A stretch of DNA of 64,000 nt from the NCBI RefSeq assembly GCF_001896135.2, contig NZ_MPOH02000006.1, positions 124,001 to 188,000 of the forward strand, read 5' to 3'. Source of the stretch: Streptomyces phaeoluteigriseus (GTDB taxonomy: Bacteria; Actinomycetota; Actinomycetes; Streptomycetales; Streptomycetaceae). Both the position numbers and the translations under genes were made by a program. The notes below the pieces were generated by a model. The model saw only the letters and a list, made by a program, of their open reading frames with translations, had not been told where the DNA came from and searched no databases. Below are positions 25,368 to 38,736 of the stretch, piece after piece. Position 1 is the stretch's first letter. Every line of letters begins with the position of its first letter.

Positions 25368-28300
25368 GGGCACGAGCCCGGCGGAGGGCGCACACAACTT
25401 CGGCGCCGTCCTGCGACGCCGCGCGGCCGAGTCGCCGGCGGAACCGGCGTACACGTTCCTGCGCAACGGCCTGGAGGACGCGCACACCGTCAGCTACGGG
25501 GAACTGCACGACTCCGTATGCGCCTTGGCGGTTCGCCTGGCCGAGTTCCCCCAGCCCGCCCGGGCTCTGCTGCTCTACCCCCACGGGCTGGAGTTCATCC
25601 GCGCGTTCTGGGCCTGCCTGCTCGCCGGGATCGTGCCCGTGCCCTGCTACCCACCGCGCAACGCCCGCTCGGTCGACCGCCTCCTCGCCATCATCCAGGA
25701 CGCGCAGGCCTCCGTCGTCCTGACCGACCGAGCGGTTCTGGGCCGCGTGGGCGACCGACTCGCCGAGGCCGCGCCCTGCCTCGTGACCGAAGACGTCGAG
25801 GGCGGCGACGCGGGTACCTTCACGCCCGCGGCCGTGCACCCGGCCGACCCGGCGTTCCTGCAGTACACGTCCGGCTCCACCGGCGCGCCCAAGGGGGTCG
25901 TCGTCTCGCATGAGAACCTGCACCGCAACCAGGAACTGATCCAGGCGGCGTTCGGACAGGACAGCGGTTCGACGATCGTGTCCTGGCTGCCCTTCTACCA
26001 CGACATGGGTCTCATCGGGAATGTCCTGCACGCTGTCCACGCCGGCGCGCACGCGGTGTTCCTCTCGCCGGTCGAACTGCTGCGCAGGCCCCTGTCCTGG
26101 CTGGAGGCGATCAGCCACTACCGGGCGACGGGCAGCGGCGGCCCCAACTTCGGCTACCAGCACTGCGTGGACCGGATCGACGACCGGGAGATCGCCCAGC
26201 TCGACCTGAGTCACTGGCGGGTCGCGTACTGCGGGGCCGAACTCGTCCGCGAGCCGACCCTGGTGTCCTTCGCCGAACGGTTCGCGGCGGCCGGATTCCG
26301 CGCGGACGCGTTCCGGCCCTGCTACGGCATGGCCGAGGCCACGCTGTTCGTGGCCGCCGCGGACGGGTGCGTCACGCGCGTGCCGGGCGGTGCGGAGGCC
26401 GACCGCGCGCCGGCCTCACCCGCGCCGTCCGCTGAACCGGTGGTGTCGTGCGGCGTCCCTAGCGGCTTCCGGTGCCTCATCGTCGACGGGGACGGCGCCG
26501 AGTGCCCCGAGGGCGGGGTGGGGGAGATATGGCTGAGCGGGGCGAGCATCGCGGGCGGCTACTGGAACAACCCCGAGGCGTCCAAGGCCTTCGACGCCTA
26601 CACCAGTTCCGGCCAGGGCCCGTTCTACCGCACGGGTGACCTGGGCTTTGTGCGTGACGGTGAACTGCACGTGACGGGCCGGATCAAGGAACTGGTCATC
26701 ATCCGGGGCCGCAACCACTACCCGTACGACCTCGAGTGGTCGATCGCCGAGGGCGCGCCCGGTGTGGTCCGGGACGGCTGCGTGGTGTTCTCCGTCGACC
26801 GGGAGCACGGCGAGGAGCTGATCGTGCAGTGCGAGTACCAGCGCACGTGCGGCCTGCCCCACGCCGAGGTGATCCAGTCGGTCCGCACCGTGCTGCTGGA
26901 AGAGTTCGGTATCGCGCCGGCGGAGGTGTTCCTCGTCGCGGACCGGCATCTGCCGCGCACCAGCAGCGGCAAGCTCCAGCGGGCGCTGTGCAAGTCGGTC
27001 TTCCTCGCGGGGCAGTCCACTGGCATCGCTCACTGGACGGCGGAGCACGGCGAGCCGACGAGCGTGGACCAGACGCCGTTCCCGGCGACCTCGGACGCCG
27101 AACGGCTGGTCGCGCGGGTGGTCGAACACCTCAAGGGCCCGATCCCGATCGGACGCGACGACACGTTCTTCGGCGTGGGCTTCGACTCCCTCGGCCTGGC
27201 CGAACTCGCCGCCGCGGTGTCGGCGGAGTCGGGCAGGGCGGTCGGCGTGGAGCTGCTGTTCGAACACCGGACGATCCCCGAACTCGCCGCCCGTCTGGAC
27301 GCCCTGCCGCCGGTGCACGAGCCCGAGGAGCAGACGGACGAAGGCCTGCTGCCCCTGAGTTCGATCCAGGAGTCGATCTGGGTCGACCACCAGTCGCGGG
27401 TGCCGGACAGCCGCTACAACATCCCCATCCGCATCGGCTTCCCGCCCGAGGTCCCGCGCCGGCGCATCGAAGAGGCGGTCGCGGCCGAACTCAACCGCGC
27501 GGAACTGCTGCGTTGCCAGGTCGTCTGGCAGGACGGGCGCCTTGGCCTGCTCCCCTCGGACGGGGACGAGGACGAGCACCGCGTGGATGTGCTCGACCTG
27601 TCCGGCAGGGAAGCCGAGCAGGCGGCGGCGGAACTGGACGCGTGTGCCAAGGCGCTCGTGCGGGAGCCGTTCAACCTGGAGGAACGCCCGCTGTTCCGCA
27701 CCGTGCTGGCGCGGCTGCCGGACGGCTCCCACACCCTGGTCCTCGTCGCCCACCACGTGGTCTGCGACGGGTTCTCACTCCACGCTTTCGCCGAGCGGCT
27801 GCTCGCCGCGGTGGACGGCGTCGAGCCCTCCGTCGCGAAGCCGGACACCTCCTACCGGGCGTACGTGCGGCGACAGCGTGAGGCGCTGGGCCGGGACGGC
27901 CGGGATGCCGGGGAACACTGGCGCAGGCAGCTGGCGGACGTCGTCCCGCTGCGGCTGCCGCGGGACCGCCGGACCGCCGACGGCGGCGCCCGGGGCCTGA
28001 TCGCCAGCCAGTGGCTGCACCTGACCGACGAGCAGTCCCGCTCCCTCGCGCGGCTGGCCCGGCGGTTGGGCACGACGCCGTTCGGGGTGGCACTGACCGC
28101 GTTCGCGACCGTCGTCGGGAAGGCCACGCGGCGCTCGGACGTCGTCATCGGCGTTCCGCTCCTCGACCGTGACCTGCCCGCCATGAAGGACACGTTCGGA
28201 CCCTGCATCAACCCGGTCACGCTGCGCTGCCGGCTCTCCGGCGACCAGTCCGGCGCGGACCGGATCACGGCGGTCGGCGGCGGGCTGTCCGACGCGCTCC

Positions 28301-31300
28301 GGCGCAGGGCGCTGCCGGTACGCGAGGTGGCGGGGGAGCTGGGCGCCGGTCGGCACGACGCGCGGGTTGCGCTCACCTCGGTGTACTTCAACGGACTCAC
28401 CTTCGCCGCACGCGACCGGATCGCCGAGGGATTCCTCGGCGACCAGGGCCTGGTCGCCCGCCTCGACCTCGACGTCTACGCGATCCTCGACGGGGACGGG
28501 CGCGGCTCGCTGCGGTGGGACTACGACTCGTCGCTGTTCGAGCCGGACACGGTGCGCCTGTGGATGGCCGGGTTCGAAACCTGCCTCCGCCGGCTCGAAC
28601 AGCGGCCGGGCGAGCCGCTGGATGCCGAACCCCTCCTCGTGCCGCCCCGACGCCGGCAGCCGCTCGCGGACGGACGTGCGGACATCCCGCGCCCCCTGGT
28701 CGACACGGTCAGGGAGACCATGGCGCGGTTCCCGGAGCGGGTGGCGGTGGTGACCCCGCAGGGCGGGACGACGTACGGGGAACTGCTCGCGTCGAGCCGC
28801 CGCGTCGGCGCTTACCTGCGGCAGAACCCTGCGGAAGGCCCCGTCGGCCTCCACTTCCACGCCCAGAACACCGCGTCCGCGATCTCCGCGATGGTCGGCG
28901 CGCTGGACGCCGGGCGCCGCTACGTGATGCTCGAGCCCCGGGACCCCGCGACGAGGCTCCAGCGGATCGTCTCGGACGCGGGCGTCCGCATGGTGCTGGC
29001 GGACGGCGACGTCCCCTGGACCGGAGGCGAGCGGCCGCAGGTCGTGCGCATCGACGAGATCGGTGCGGCGCAGCCCCACGACCACACCGCGGCCGCGGCC
29101 GGACCCCGGCCCGGGTACCTGCTCTACACCTCCGGCACCTCGGGGACGCCGAAGGGAGTGATCCAGGACGCGGACAACGTCCGGTACTTCGTCGAGCAGT
29201 ACCGGCTGCGGCTGTCGATCTCCGAGCGGGACACGCTCAGCCTCGTGTCGTCGCTCGGCTTCGACGCCGCCGTGCTGGACGTCTACACGGCGCTCGTCAC
29301 CGGCGCCCGGTTACGGGTCCTGGCCCTGCACGACAACTCCGCGCACCGCGACCTCTGGCAGTGGGTGGCCGACCAGTCGGTCACCGTCCTGCACGCGACG
29401 CCCTCGCTCTACCGCAAGATGATGTCCACGCGGAGCGGGTCGGACACCGGTCGCCTGCGCGCCGTGGTGCTGGGCGGCGAGCCCGTCCTGTCCGCCGACG
29501 TGGTCCGGCACTTCCGGCTGTTCCCCGGCGTCGACCTCTACAACCTGTACGGCCAGGCGGAAAGCACCCTCAACTCGCTGCTGCGGTTCGAGCCCGAGCA
29601 CGCTGAGCGCGTGGTCACCCTGGGCGTCCCCTGCGACGGCACGACGCTGGCCGTGCGCGTCGAGCACGGGGGCAGGCCGGAGGTGTACGAGGTCGGCGAG
29701 ATCGTGGTCGAATCCCCGCACGTCGCGAAGGGGTATCTCGGCCGGCCGGACCTCAGCGCGCAGAAGTTCCGACGCGGCGGCTACCGCACGGGGGACTCCG
29801 GCCGGTTCCTGCCCAGCGGGGAGATCGAACTGGTCGGCCGCGCGGACCGGCAGGTCAAGGTGAACGGCTACCGCGTGGAGCCCGCAGAGGTCGAGACGGT
29901 CCTGATGGGCCACCCCGCGGTCGCCCGGGCCCGGGTCCTCAAACACCGAGGCGGCGCCGGCGGGGAGTCCCTGACGGCGTACGTCGAGTCCCCGACGAGC
30001 GGCAGCGCGCCGCCCTGGACCCCGCCGACCTGCGTGACCTGCTGGTCCGAGCGCTGCCCGGATACATGGTCCCGGCCACCACCCGCGTGCTCGACGCCTT
30101 CCCGCTCACGCCCAACAACAAGCTCGACACGGCCAGGCTGCCTCCGCCCGGCGAGCCCGCCCCGCACGACCGCGCGCCCGCACGGTCGATGAACGACCGG
30201 GAGCGGGCCGTGGCCGATTGCGTGGCAGGTGTCCTGGGCGTCGCGCCCGCCGGCCCCGAGTCGTCGTTCTTCGAGCTGGGCGGCAACTCGATCAGCGTCA
30301 TCGAGCTGCTGCACCAGTTGGAGAAGACCACCGGGCTCACGCTCTCCTTCAAGGACGTGTTCGAGGCGCCCACCGTCGCCGCCATCGCCGCGCGGCTGGT
30401 GTCGGCGCCCGCCTCGACGTGGCCGGCGCTGTCGCGGGGCCCGTCGCGCGACGAGTACCCCGCGACCTCCAGCCAGACCCGGATCTGGGTGCAGGACCAG
30501 CGCACCTCCTACAACGTGCTGGCGTCGACGCGGTGGTGGCCCGGCACGAGATCCTGCGCACCCGCTTCGCCCCGCGCGACGGCGAGCTGATGCAGCGCGT
30601 CGAGGGCACCCCCGCGGCCAGTGAGGTGCTGGTCGAGCGCCTGGACCCGGCCGACGACCCGGAACAGGCGCTGGCCGAGATCGAGCGGCGCGAGCTGCAC
30701 CGGCGCTTCGACCTGGCCCGCGGCCCGCTGTTCCAGGTGACCCACGTGACCGGCGTCGGCCCGGACGACGTGCTGACGCTGTCCATGCACCACATCGTCT
30801 GCGACGCGGTCTCCGTCGCCATCTTCACCGAGGAGGTGCTCAAGGCGTACGCGCTGCGGCGGGAGTCACTGCCGAAACCGGCGATCCAGCACGGCGATTA
30901 CGCCCTCTGGCTGCGCGACCTCGGCGACCGCGGTCTGCTGGACCCCAGCCGTGCCTACTGGCAGGAGAAGCTGAAGGACGGCGTCCCCACCCTCCGGCTC
31001 AGGACGGACCGGCCGCGCGGGCCCGTGAAGTCGTTCACCGGTGCGGTGTTCCACGGCGTCATCGACGAGGCACTTGCCGCCCGCGCGCGGGAGCTGTGCC
31101 TGGCCGAGGGCGTCACCCTGTTCACCCTCCTGCACTCCGCCATGGTGCTGACCCTGCACAACCGCACCGGGCAGACGGACCTCTGCCTCGGCACGCTGTC
31201 GACCGGCCGGGAGTTCTCGCGGCATCTGGAACCGCAGATCGGGTTCCTCGCCAACACCCTGGCCCTGCGGACGACGTTCTCGGCCGACACGACCTTCCGC

Positions 31301-31750
31301 GAGCTGCTGGCGACCGCCCGGGCGGAGTTCCTGGAGTCCCATGCGCACCAGTTGTACCCGCTGGAACTGCTGGCCGACGTGGTCCCGCGACCGGAGCCGG
31401 GGCACGGCTTCCTCTTCGACGTCCTCCTGGTGCTGCACGACAGGGGAGACCTGGAGGAACGGGTCCGCCGGGCGACCGGTGTCGACATCGCGCTCCGTGA
31501 ACGGCGCGAGTGCGTCGCCAAATTCGACCTGACCTTCAACTTCGCCTCCCGCGCGGGACGCGTCGAGGCGATGGTCGAGTTCGATCCCGACCTGTACGAC
31601 GAGGAGTCGGTCGTCCTGCTGTGGCGGCGGTTCGCGGCGCTGCTCGCGGAGGTGGTGGACGCGCCCGGGCGCCGGCTGTCCGAGTACAGCGGGAAGGTCG
31701 AGGAAGAACGGATCGCCGCCGCTCGCCACGAGATCGACTTCGACTTCTAG
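25360..31750 (+). CDS. NRPS-1: FAAL-PCP-C-A-PCP-C, with two frame breaks as read
   Basis: The first ~570 residues are a fatty acyl-AMP ligase: FLQYTSGSTGAPKGVVVSHE, IVSWLPFYHDMGLIG, GSGGPNFGYQHCVDRI, RPCYGMAEATLFVA. A carrier follows (VGFDSLGLAEL), then a condensation domain with HHVVCDG. The A domain has LLYTSGTSGTPKGV, LYNLYGQAEST and YRTGD; its pocket reads D-A-L-H-V-G-L-L-N-K, which I cannot assign. Near 29998 the frame shifts (one base missing) and continues as RALPGYMVP and LTPNNKLD. The second PCP is FELGGNSISVIEL. A last C domain (HHIVCDA) is broken near 30515-30530. There the frame shifts again and about 15 residues between the N-terminal Tyr-Asn motif and the RHEILRT motif are absent. 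A TTA codon lies at 29311-29313. The protein should start the chain with an acyl group and add the first amino acid. It is 9 bases upstream of NRPS-2. Confidence 0.9.
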
Positions 31751-31759
31751 GACGAGACG

Positions 31760-34700
31760 ATGACCGAGAAGACGCTGGACCCGCGCATCGCCCTCGATTT
31801 CTGGGTGAGGAAGCTGAGGGACCGCGAGCGGTCGGACCTGCCCATGGCGCTGACCCCGTCGGCCCCCGCCGACGGCCGCGGATACCGGTCGCTGACCGTG
31901 TCCGAGGAGGACCTGGGCTTCCTGAGGAGGGCCGGCCGGGGCGACGTGGAGGCCGAGGTCGTCCTGTACGCCACCCTGTACCGGTTCCTGCTCGCGTTCT
32001 CCTTCGGACCGGAAGCCGACGCCGTCGCGGTGGGCGGCCTCACCCAGGGCTCCGAGGCGCTTCTCTTCTCCACCACGCCGTTCGACGCGGACGGGACGTT
32101 ACGGGACGCCATCGACACGACGCGGGCCGAGACGCTGGAGTGCGCGCCGTACCGCGACTACCCGTGGGACGGCCTGCGCGACTGGATGGAAAGCCACGGA
32201 GAGGCGTCCGACGCCGTCCGCTTCGGCCTGGTGTGCGGAGACGAGCCGGTCGCGAACCCGTGGCTGGCGACCCGGACGGCCTTCTGGCTGAAGGTGCCCG
32301 TCGCCGAGCACGACCGGGAGATCGGCCTGTCCTACGGCCCGGGGTGCGACGAGCGGCTGGCCGCCCAGTTCCTGCGCCACTACGTCGCACTCGTGCGGGG
32401 CCTTCGAGAGAACCTCGACCGGCCGCTGCGGCGGATCCCGGTCCTCACGCCCGCCGAGGCCGACCGGCTCACCGGCGCGCTGACCGGACCGGCGCCGGAC
32501 GCGGACCTGCCGCCGAGCCTGCTCGTGGACTTCCACCGACAGGCCGCCGAGACCCCCGACGCCGTGGCGGTCGTGGACGGCAGCGGCGCGCTCACCTACC
32601 GCCAACTCGACGAGAACGCCAACCAGCTCGCGCACTTCCTCCGGGACGAACGCGGCATCGGACGCGGGGACTTCGTCGCGGTCGCGTTGCCCGACAGCCG
32701 GGACCTGGTCGTGGCGGTCCTCGCGGTACTCAAGGCGGGCGCGGCGTACGTGCCGATCGACCTGCGCTACCCCGCGGACCGCCAGACACTGCTGGTCGAG
32801 CAGAGCCGCGCCGCCGCCGTGGTCGTGCGCGAGCCCGGCGACCTCGCGGCGCCCGCGCCGAACGTCGTCGCGCTGGACCAGCTCGCGGAGCGGATCGCCG
32901 GGTGCCCCAAAACCGCCCCCGCGGTGGACGCCCGCGCGGACGACAGCGTCTACGTGATCTTCACGTCCGGGTCGACCGGGACGCCGAAGGGGGTCGCGGT
33001 CGAGCACGGCGCCTTCCGCAATCTCCTGGCCTGGTACACGCGGGAGGTGTGCGGGCAGGAGCGGCCCAACTTCCTCCTCATCGCCCCCGTCAGCTTCGAC
33101 CTGGCACAGAAGAACCTGTTCGCACCGCTCCTGTGCGGGGGGCAGCTGCACCTGCTCGGGGCGGCACTGGACGACTACTCCGCCATGGCCCGCTACGTCG
33201 ACGCGCACGCCATCGACGTCGTCAACTGCGCGCCGAGCGCCTTCTACCCGCTGCTGGAGTTCGGCGGTGACCACCAGTTCCACGCGCTGCGCTCGCTGCG
33301 CCACGTCGTGCTCGGCGGCGAACCCATCGACGCCGCGAAACTCAGTGCCTGGGCCGGGTCACCCAACTTCCGGGCCCAGATCATGAATTCCTACGGTCCC
33401 ACCGAGTTCACCGACGTCGTCAGCCACCACCGGCTCGACGCCGCGGACCTGCGCCCGGACGGCGGACCGATTCCCATCGGCCGCCCGGTGGACGGAATCC
33501 ACCTGTTCGTCCTCACCCCGCAGCAGCGGCTGTGCGCGCCCCACATGGTGGGCGAGCTGTACCTCGGCGGCGCAGGCCTCTCCAAGGGCTACATCAACGA
33601 CCCGGAGGAGCACGCGCGCCGCTTCCTCCGACTCGACCTGGCCGAGACCGACTTCGACGGCGTCCTCTACCGGACCGGGGACCTCGTCCGCTGTGACGCC
33701 GACGACCGGCTGGAGTACCTGGGCCGTGCCGACGACCAGATGAAGGTCAACGGGTTCCGGATCGCGCCGGGCGAGGTCGAGCGGGCGATCCGCGCACTGG
33801 ACGGCGTGGACGACGTGGTGGTCTGCCTCAAGGCGGTCCGGGGGGAGAACGTGCTGGTCGCCTACTACATCGCGGGCGCCCCGCTCGACCCGCGGACCCT
33901 GCGGGAGCAGGCCGCGCGGAGCCTGCCCCCCTTCGCCGTGCCGACGTACTTCAGCCGGCGGACGTCCTTCCCCCGCACCCCGAGCGGCAAGCTCGACAAG
34001 CGGGCGCTGCCCCTGCCCGGCGGCGACGACGCGACGGGCGGATACGAGCCGCCCACCACGCCGGCGGAGGAACGGCTCGCCCGGCTCTGGGCGGACCTGC
34101 TCGACCGCGAGCGGATAGGGCGCGACGACGACTTCTTCGCGCTGGGCGGACACAGCCTCACCGCCATCCGCCTGCTCTCGCACGTCTCGAAGGACTTCGG
34201 CGTCGAGCTGAGCCTCAACACCGTGTTCGAGCACTCCCGCCTCGACGACCTGGCCGAGGTCGTCAGCGCCGCCGGCCCCGGCCGGTTCACGGGCATCCCC
34301 CGGCTCGCGCCGGCCGACGACTACGAGCTGTCCAACGCACAGCGACGGCTCTGGCTCGCCTCCCAGTTCGAGTCCGCCTCCCAGGCCTACAACCTCCACT
34401 CGATCTACGAGATCCGCGGCGAGATCGTGCCCGAGCGGCTTGAAGGCGCGCTCCTGCGGCTGATCGGCAAGCACGAGAGCCTGCGCACGGTGTTCCGCGA
34501 AGGGGCGGACGGTGACGTGCGGCAGGTGGTCCGCCCCGCGACATCCGTGGACTTCCACCTCGAGCACGTCCCGTCGGCGGCGGAGGACTCCCTGGCGGAG
34601 TTCGTCGGGCGGCCCTTCGACCTGGCCCGGGGGCCGCTCCTGCGAGCCGCCCTCGCCGAGACCACGGACGGGGGCCACGTCTTCGCCTTCGCCATCCACC

Positions 34701-37700
34701 ACAGCGTCTGCGACGCCTGGTCCCTGGGCGTGTTCGCGAGCGACCTGCTCAAGTTCTACGACCCCGCACCCGCGGGCCCGCCGGCCCCCGGGCTCGACGT
34801 CCAGTACAAGGACTACGCGGCCTGGCAGCGCGCCGGCCTGGCGTCCCAACACCACGACGTCCACCGCCGCTTCTGGCGAGACACCCTGGCGGGGATCGAC
34901 ACCCTCCCCCCCGGTCGGCCTCCCGGGCTGCCGACCCCGCCCCGCCGTCAAGACCCACAGCGGCGCGGTCGTCGAGCACACCTTCCCCGCACCCTTCGTC
35001 GCCCGGCTCGAGGACCTTGCCGCGCGGCAGGGGTGCACGCTGTTCATGGTGCTGGTGGCGGCCCTCAAGGCGACACTGTTCCGGCAGAGCGGCCAGCCGG
35101 ACATCACCATCGGGACCCCGGTCGCGGGCCGGGACCACGTCGACCTGGAAGGCCAGATCGGCTTCTACGTCAACACGCTCCCGCTGCGCACCGAGCTGAC
35201 GGCGGACGAGACGTTCGACGCGCTCCTGGCCAAGGTCAGGGCGGGCGTCACCGCGGCGCTGGAGCACCGGGCCCACCCGTTCGACGCCATCGTCGACGAC
35301 CTCGGGCTGCGCCGCGACCCGAGCCGCAGCCCGGTGTTCGACCTGTTGGTCGTCCTGCAGAACGCGACCGAGAACCACGCCCTGAACCACATCGAGGGCC
35401 CGGACTTCCGGCTCCGGCGCAGGTCGACCCCGCGACGGTTCAGCAAGTTCGACGCGACCTTCGACTTCGCCGACCGGGGACCGGGGGCCGGTCTCGCGGT
35501 CGAGGTGGAGTACAACACCGACCTCTACGACGAGGGCGCCGTCCGCCGGTTCGTCGGCGCGCTGCAGACGCTGCTCGCCGAGGTGTGCGACGACCCGGCA
35601 CGCCCGCTGGGGCAGTTGCGGTGCGTCGCGGCGGCCGAGCGGCAACTCGTGCTGGACGACTTCGGTCGTGGCCGGGTCGACCCGGACTGCACGGCGTTCC
35701 TGACCCGGCTGAACGACCGGTGCGCGGCCCCGGCGGAGGACCCGGCCCTCCTCTTCGGGGACGATGTGGTGTCCTACGCGGAGCTGGGTGCCCGCTCCGA
35801 CCAGTTCGCCGGGTTCCTCGCCGGGGAGCTGGGCGTGCGTCCGGGGGACCGCGTCGGCATTCTCCTCGAACGCGACGACTGGCTCGTCGCGTGCCTGATC
35901 GGTGTCCTGAAGGCGGGCGCAGCCTTCGTGCCGCTCGACCCCGCCTACCCCGAGCGCCGGATCGAGTTCATCCTCGGCGACTGCGGTTGCGAGGTCGTCG
36001 TGGACGCACCGCTCGTACGCCGGTTCCGGGCGGGCCTCGGATCCTGGCCCGCCGTCCCGGCCGTGTCGCCGTCACCGGAGTCGGTCGCGTACGTCATCTA
36101 CACCTCCGGGTCCACCGGCGACCCGAAGGGTGTGCAGATCACCCACGACAACCTCGCCGCCTTCCTCCAGTGGTGCCTGCACGAGTTCGCGGACACGGAC
36201 ATCGGCGTGGTCTTCGCCGCCACCTCCATCTGCTTCGACCTGTCGATCTTCGAGCTGTTCTTCTCCCTGACGGCGGGCAGGACCGTCCGGATCATCGAGT
36301 CCCCGGCGCACATCGGCGAGTGGCTGGGGGCGCACCGGCGCGTCCTCCTCAACACCGTGCCATCGGTGGTCATGGAGCTGGCCCGCTCGGGCCACGACCT
36401 CTCCAACGTCACGGCGGTCAACGTCGCGGGCGAGCCCGCACCGCCCGCGCTCCGTGAGGTGCTGGACCTCAGCCGCACCGAGGTCAGGAACCTGTACGGC
36501 CCCTCGGAGGACACGACGTACAGCACGGTCCACCGCCTCGACGACAGCGGCGCGGCCGTTCCCATCGGCAGGCCGGTCGACAACACCCGCGTCTACGTCC
36601 TCGACGCGGCCGGGCAGCCGGTCGGCATCGACGTGGCCGGGGAGATCCACCTGTCCGGCCGGGGCCTGTGCCGGGGCTACGTCAACCGCCCCCGGCTCAA
36701 CGAGGCCATGTTCGCCGAACACCCCGAGTTCCCTGGCGAGCGGCTGTACCGGACCGGCGACCACGCCCGGTGGCGGCCGGACGGCAACCTGGTGTTCCTG
36801 GGCCGCCACGACGCGCAGGTGAAGGTCCGCGGTCGCCGCATCGAGCTGGGGGAGATCGAGGCCGCGGTGCAGCGGATCCCCGGGGTTCGGCAGGCCGCCG
36901 TCGTGATCAGGGGAGAGGGGAGCACGGCCGAGTTGGAGGCCTACTACGTCGCGGACGGGTCCGCGACCGAGCCGGCCGACGTCAGGCACGCGCTCACCGC
37001 CGTCCTGCCCGGCTACATGGTTCCGGCCGGGACGGTGCGCCTGGCGGATTTGCCGCTGACGCCGAACGGCAAGGTGGACCGGCGGGCACTTCTCGCGCGC
37101 CAGGCTCCCGAGCGGACCCGTACGAGCACCGTCGCGGCGGCGCCGGAGAGCGACCTCGAACGCCGGGTGCTGGCCATCTGGCAGTCCGTGGTGGACGCAC
37201 CCGGTGCGGGCATCGACAACTCGTACTTCGACCTGGGCGGTGACAGCCTCCGCGCCATGACGATCATCGCCCGGCTGAACGAGGAACTGGGCGCCGAGCT
37301 GCGGATCAGCGACCTCTACCATCACCCGACCGTGCGCGGGCTGGCTGCGGAGATCGACAAGAGTGCCGCCGACCGCACACCGCGCGCGGCTACCCCCGAC
37401 GCCGACGACCCGCAGGCCGCGACCGAGTACCCGATCACGACGTCCCAGTCCGGCATCTACTACCTGCAACGGCTCGACCCGCGCAGCACGGCCTACAACA
37501 TCCCGCTGTCCTTCGCCGTCCGCGGCCCGCTCGACCACGCACGCTTCCGCAAGGCCGTCGACGAGCTGGTCCGGCGGCACGACGCCTTCCGCACGCGGTT
37601 CACCATCCGCGACCGCAGGGTGATCGGCCTGGTCGAACCCACCGCCGAGGTCCCGATCGTGCGGCAGGAGATCCAGCCGGGCGAAGAGACCGATGTGCTG

Positions 37701-38702
37701 CGCGGATTCGTGCAGCCGTTCGACCTCGCCAAGGCCCCGCTGATGCGCGTCAAGCTCGCGAGCCGTTCGGAGGTGGAGCACTACATCGCCATCGACGTCC
37801 ACCACGTGGTCTTCGACGGCGCGTCGGTCGCACTGCTGCTCGACCAGCTGGTGCGGCTGTACGTCGGTGCCACCACCGCTGAGGTGCCAGGACTCCGCTA
37901 CGCCGACCACGCACTGCTCACCGAGCGGGAGGGCGCGGACGAGCGGGCCTGGCAGCGGGCCTACTGGCTCGGGAAGCTCGGCGGCGAACGGACGCCCCTC
38001 GACCTGCCGTTCGACTTCCCGAGGGGCAAGGTCCAACGGTTCAGCGGCGACTACGTGGAGCTGTGGATCGGGGCGGAGCAGCGCCGGCACGTGGAGTCGC
38101 TGGCCAGGACGGCCGGGACGACGGTGTTCTCCGCACTGTTCTCGCTGTTCGCGGGCGTGCTGTCGCACATCAGCGGCCAGGACGACATCACCATGGGCAT
38201 CCCGGTCGAGTGCAGGCGCGATCCGCGGATCCGGTCCACCATCGGCATGTTCGTGAACACCCTCGCCGTCCGGGTGGACGTCGATCGCACGCGGCCGGTG
38301 CGGGACCTGCTGACGGCACACGCAACGGAGCTGTTCGCGGCACTGGACCACCAGGAGTACCCGTTCGAGACGCTGGTCCGCGATCTCGGGATCCAGCAGG
38401 ACGGCGATCACACCCCGCTGTTCGAGGTCATGTTCGCCTACTACCCGCGCCTGCCCGTCGAGGATCTGTTCCCCGGTGCCGACCTGGCCGTCGAGCACTA
38501 CCACGTCGACCGCCCCCGGATCAGCAAGTTCCCGCTGACCTTCCTCGTCGACGAGACCGAGGACGGCCTGCGGGTGAGCCTCAACTACGACAGCTCCCTG
38601 TTCAAGCGGGAGACGGCGGAGGCGATGGCGGAGGTGGTCCGCGCCGCCTTCGACCTGGTGTCGACCCCGGCGGAACCTCTGTCGAAGCTCCCACCCCTGT
38701 GA
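31760..38702 (+). CDS. NRPS-2: partial C-A-PCP-C-A-PCP-C, one frame break in a C7 run
   Basis: Corrected length is about 2313 residues. Residues 1-235 resemble only the C-terminal lobe of a condensation domain (ALDFWVRKLRDRERSD...) without HHxxxDG. A1 (about 245-760) has VYVIFTSGSTGTPKGVAVEH and NSYGPTEFTDVV; its pocket reads D-L-K-N-V-G-S-D-V-K, not assigned. PCP1 is ALGGHSLTAIRL. The middle C domain has HHSVCDA and is broken at 34906-34912, where seven Cs replace the six needed to keep frame. A2 has [20 protein letters not shown] and LYGPSEDTTY; its pocket D-L-F-N-N-A-L-T-Y-K matches the code known for alanine (glycine possible). PCP2 is DLGGDSLRAMTI. The last C domain has HHVVFDG and ends the protein, so its acceptor is the PCP of the next protein. 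TTA codon at 32099-32101. Confidence 0.92.
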
Positions 38703-38736
38703 CCGCCACCCGAGGCACGACCGCGAAGGGCAGTGC

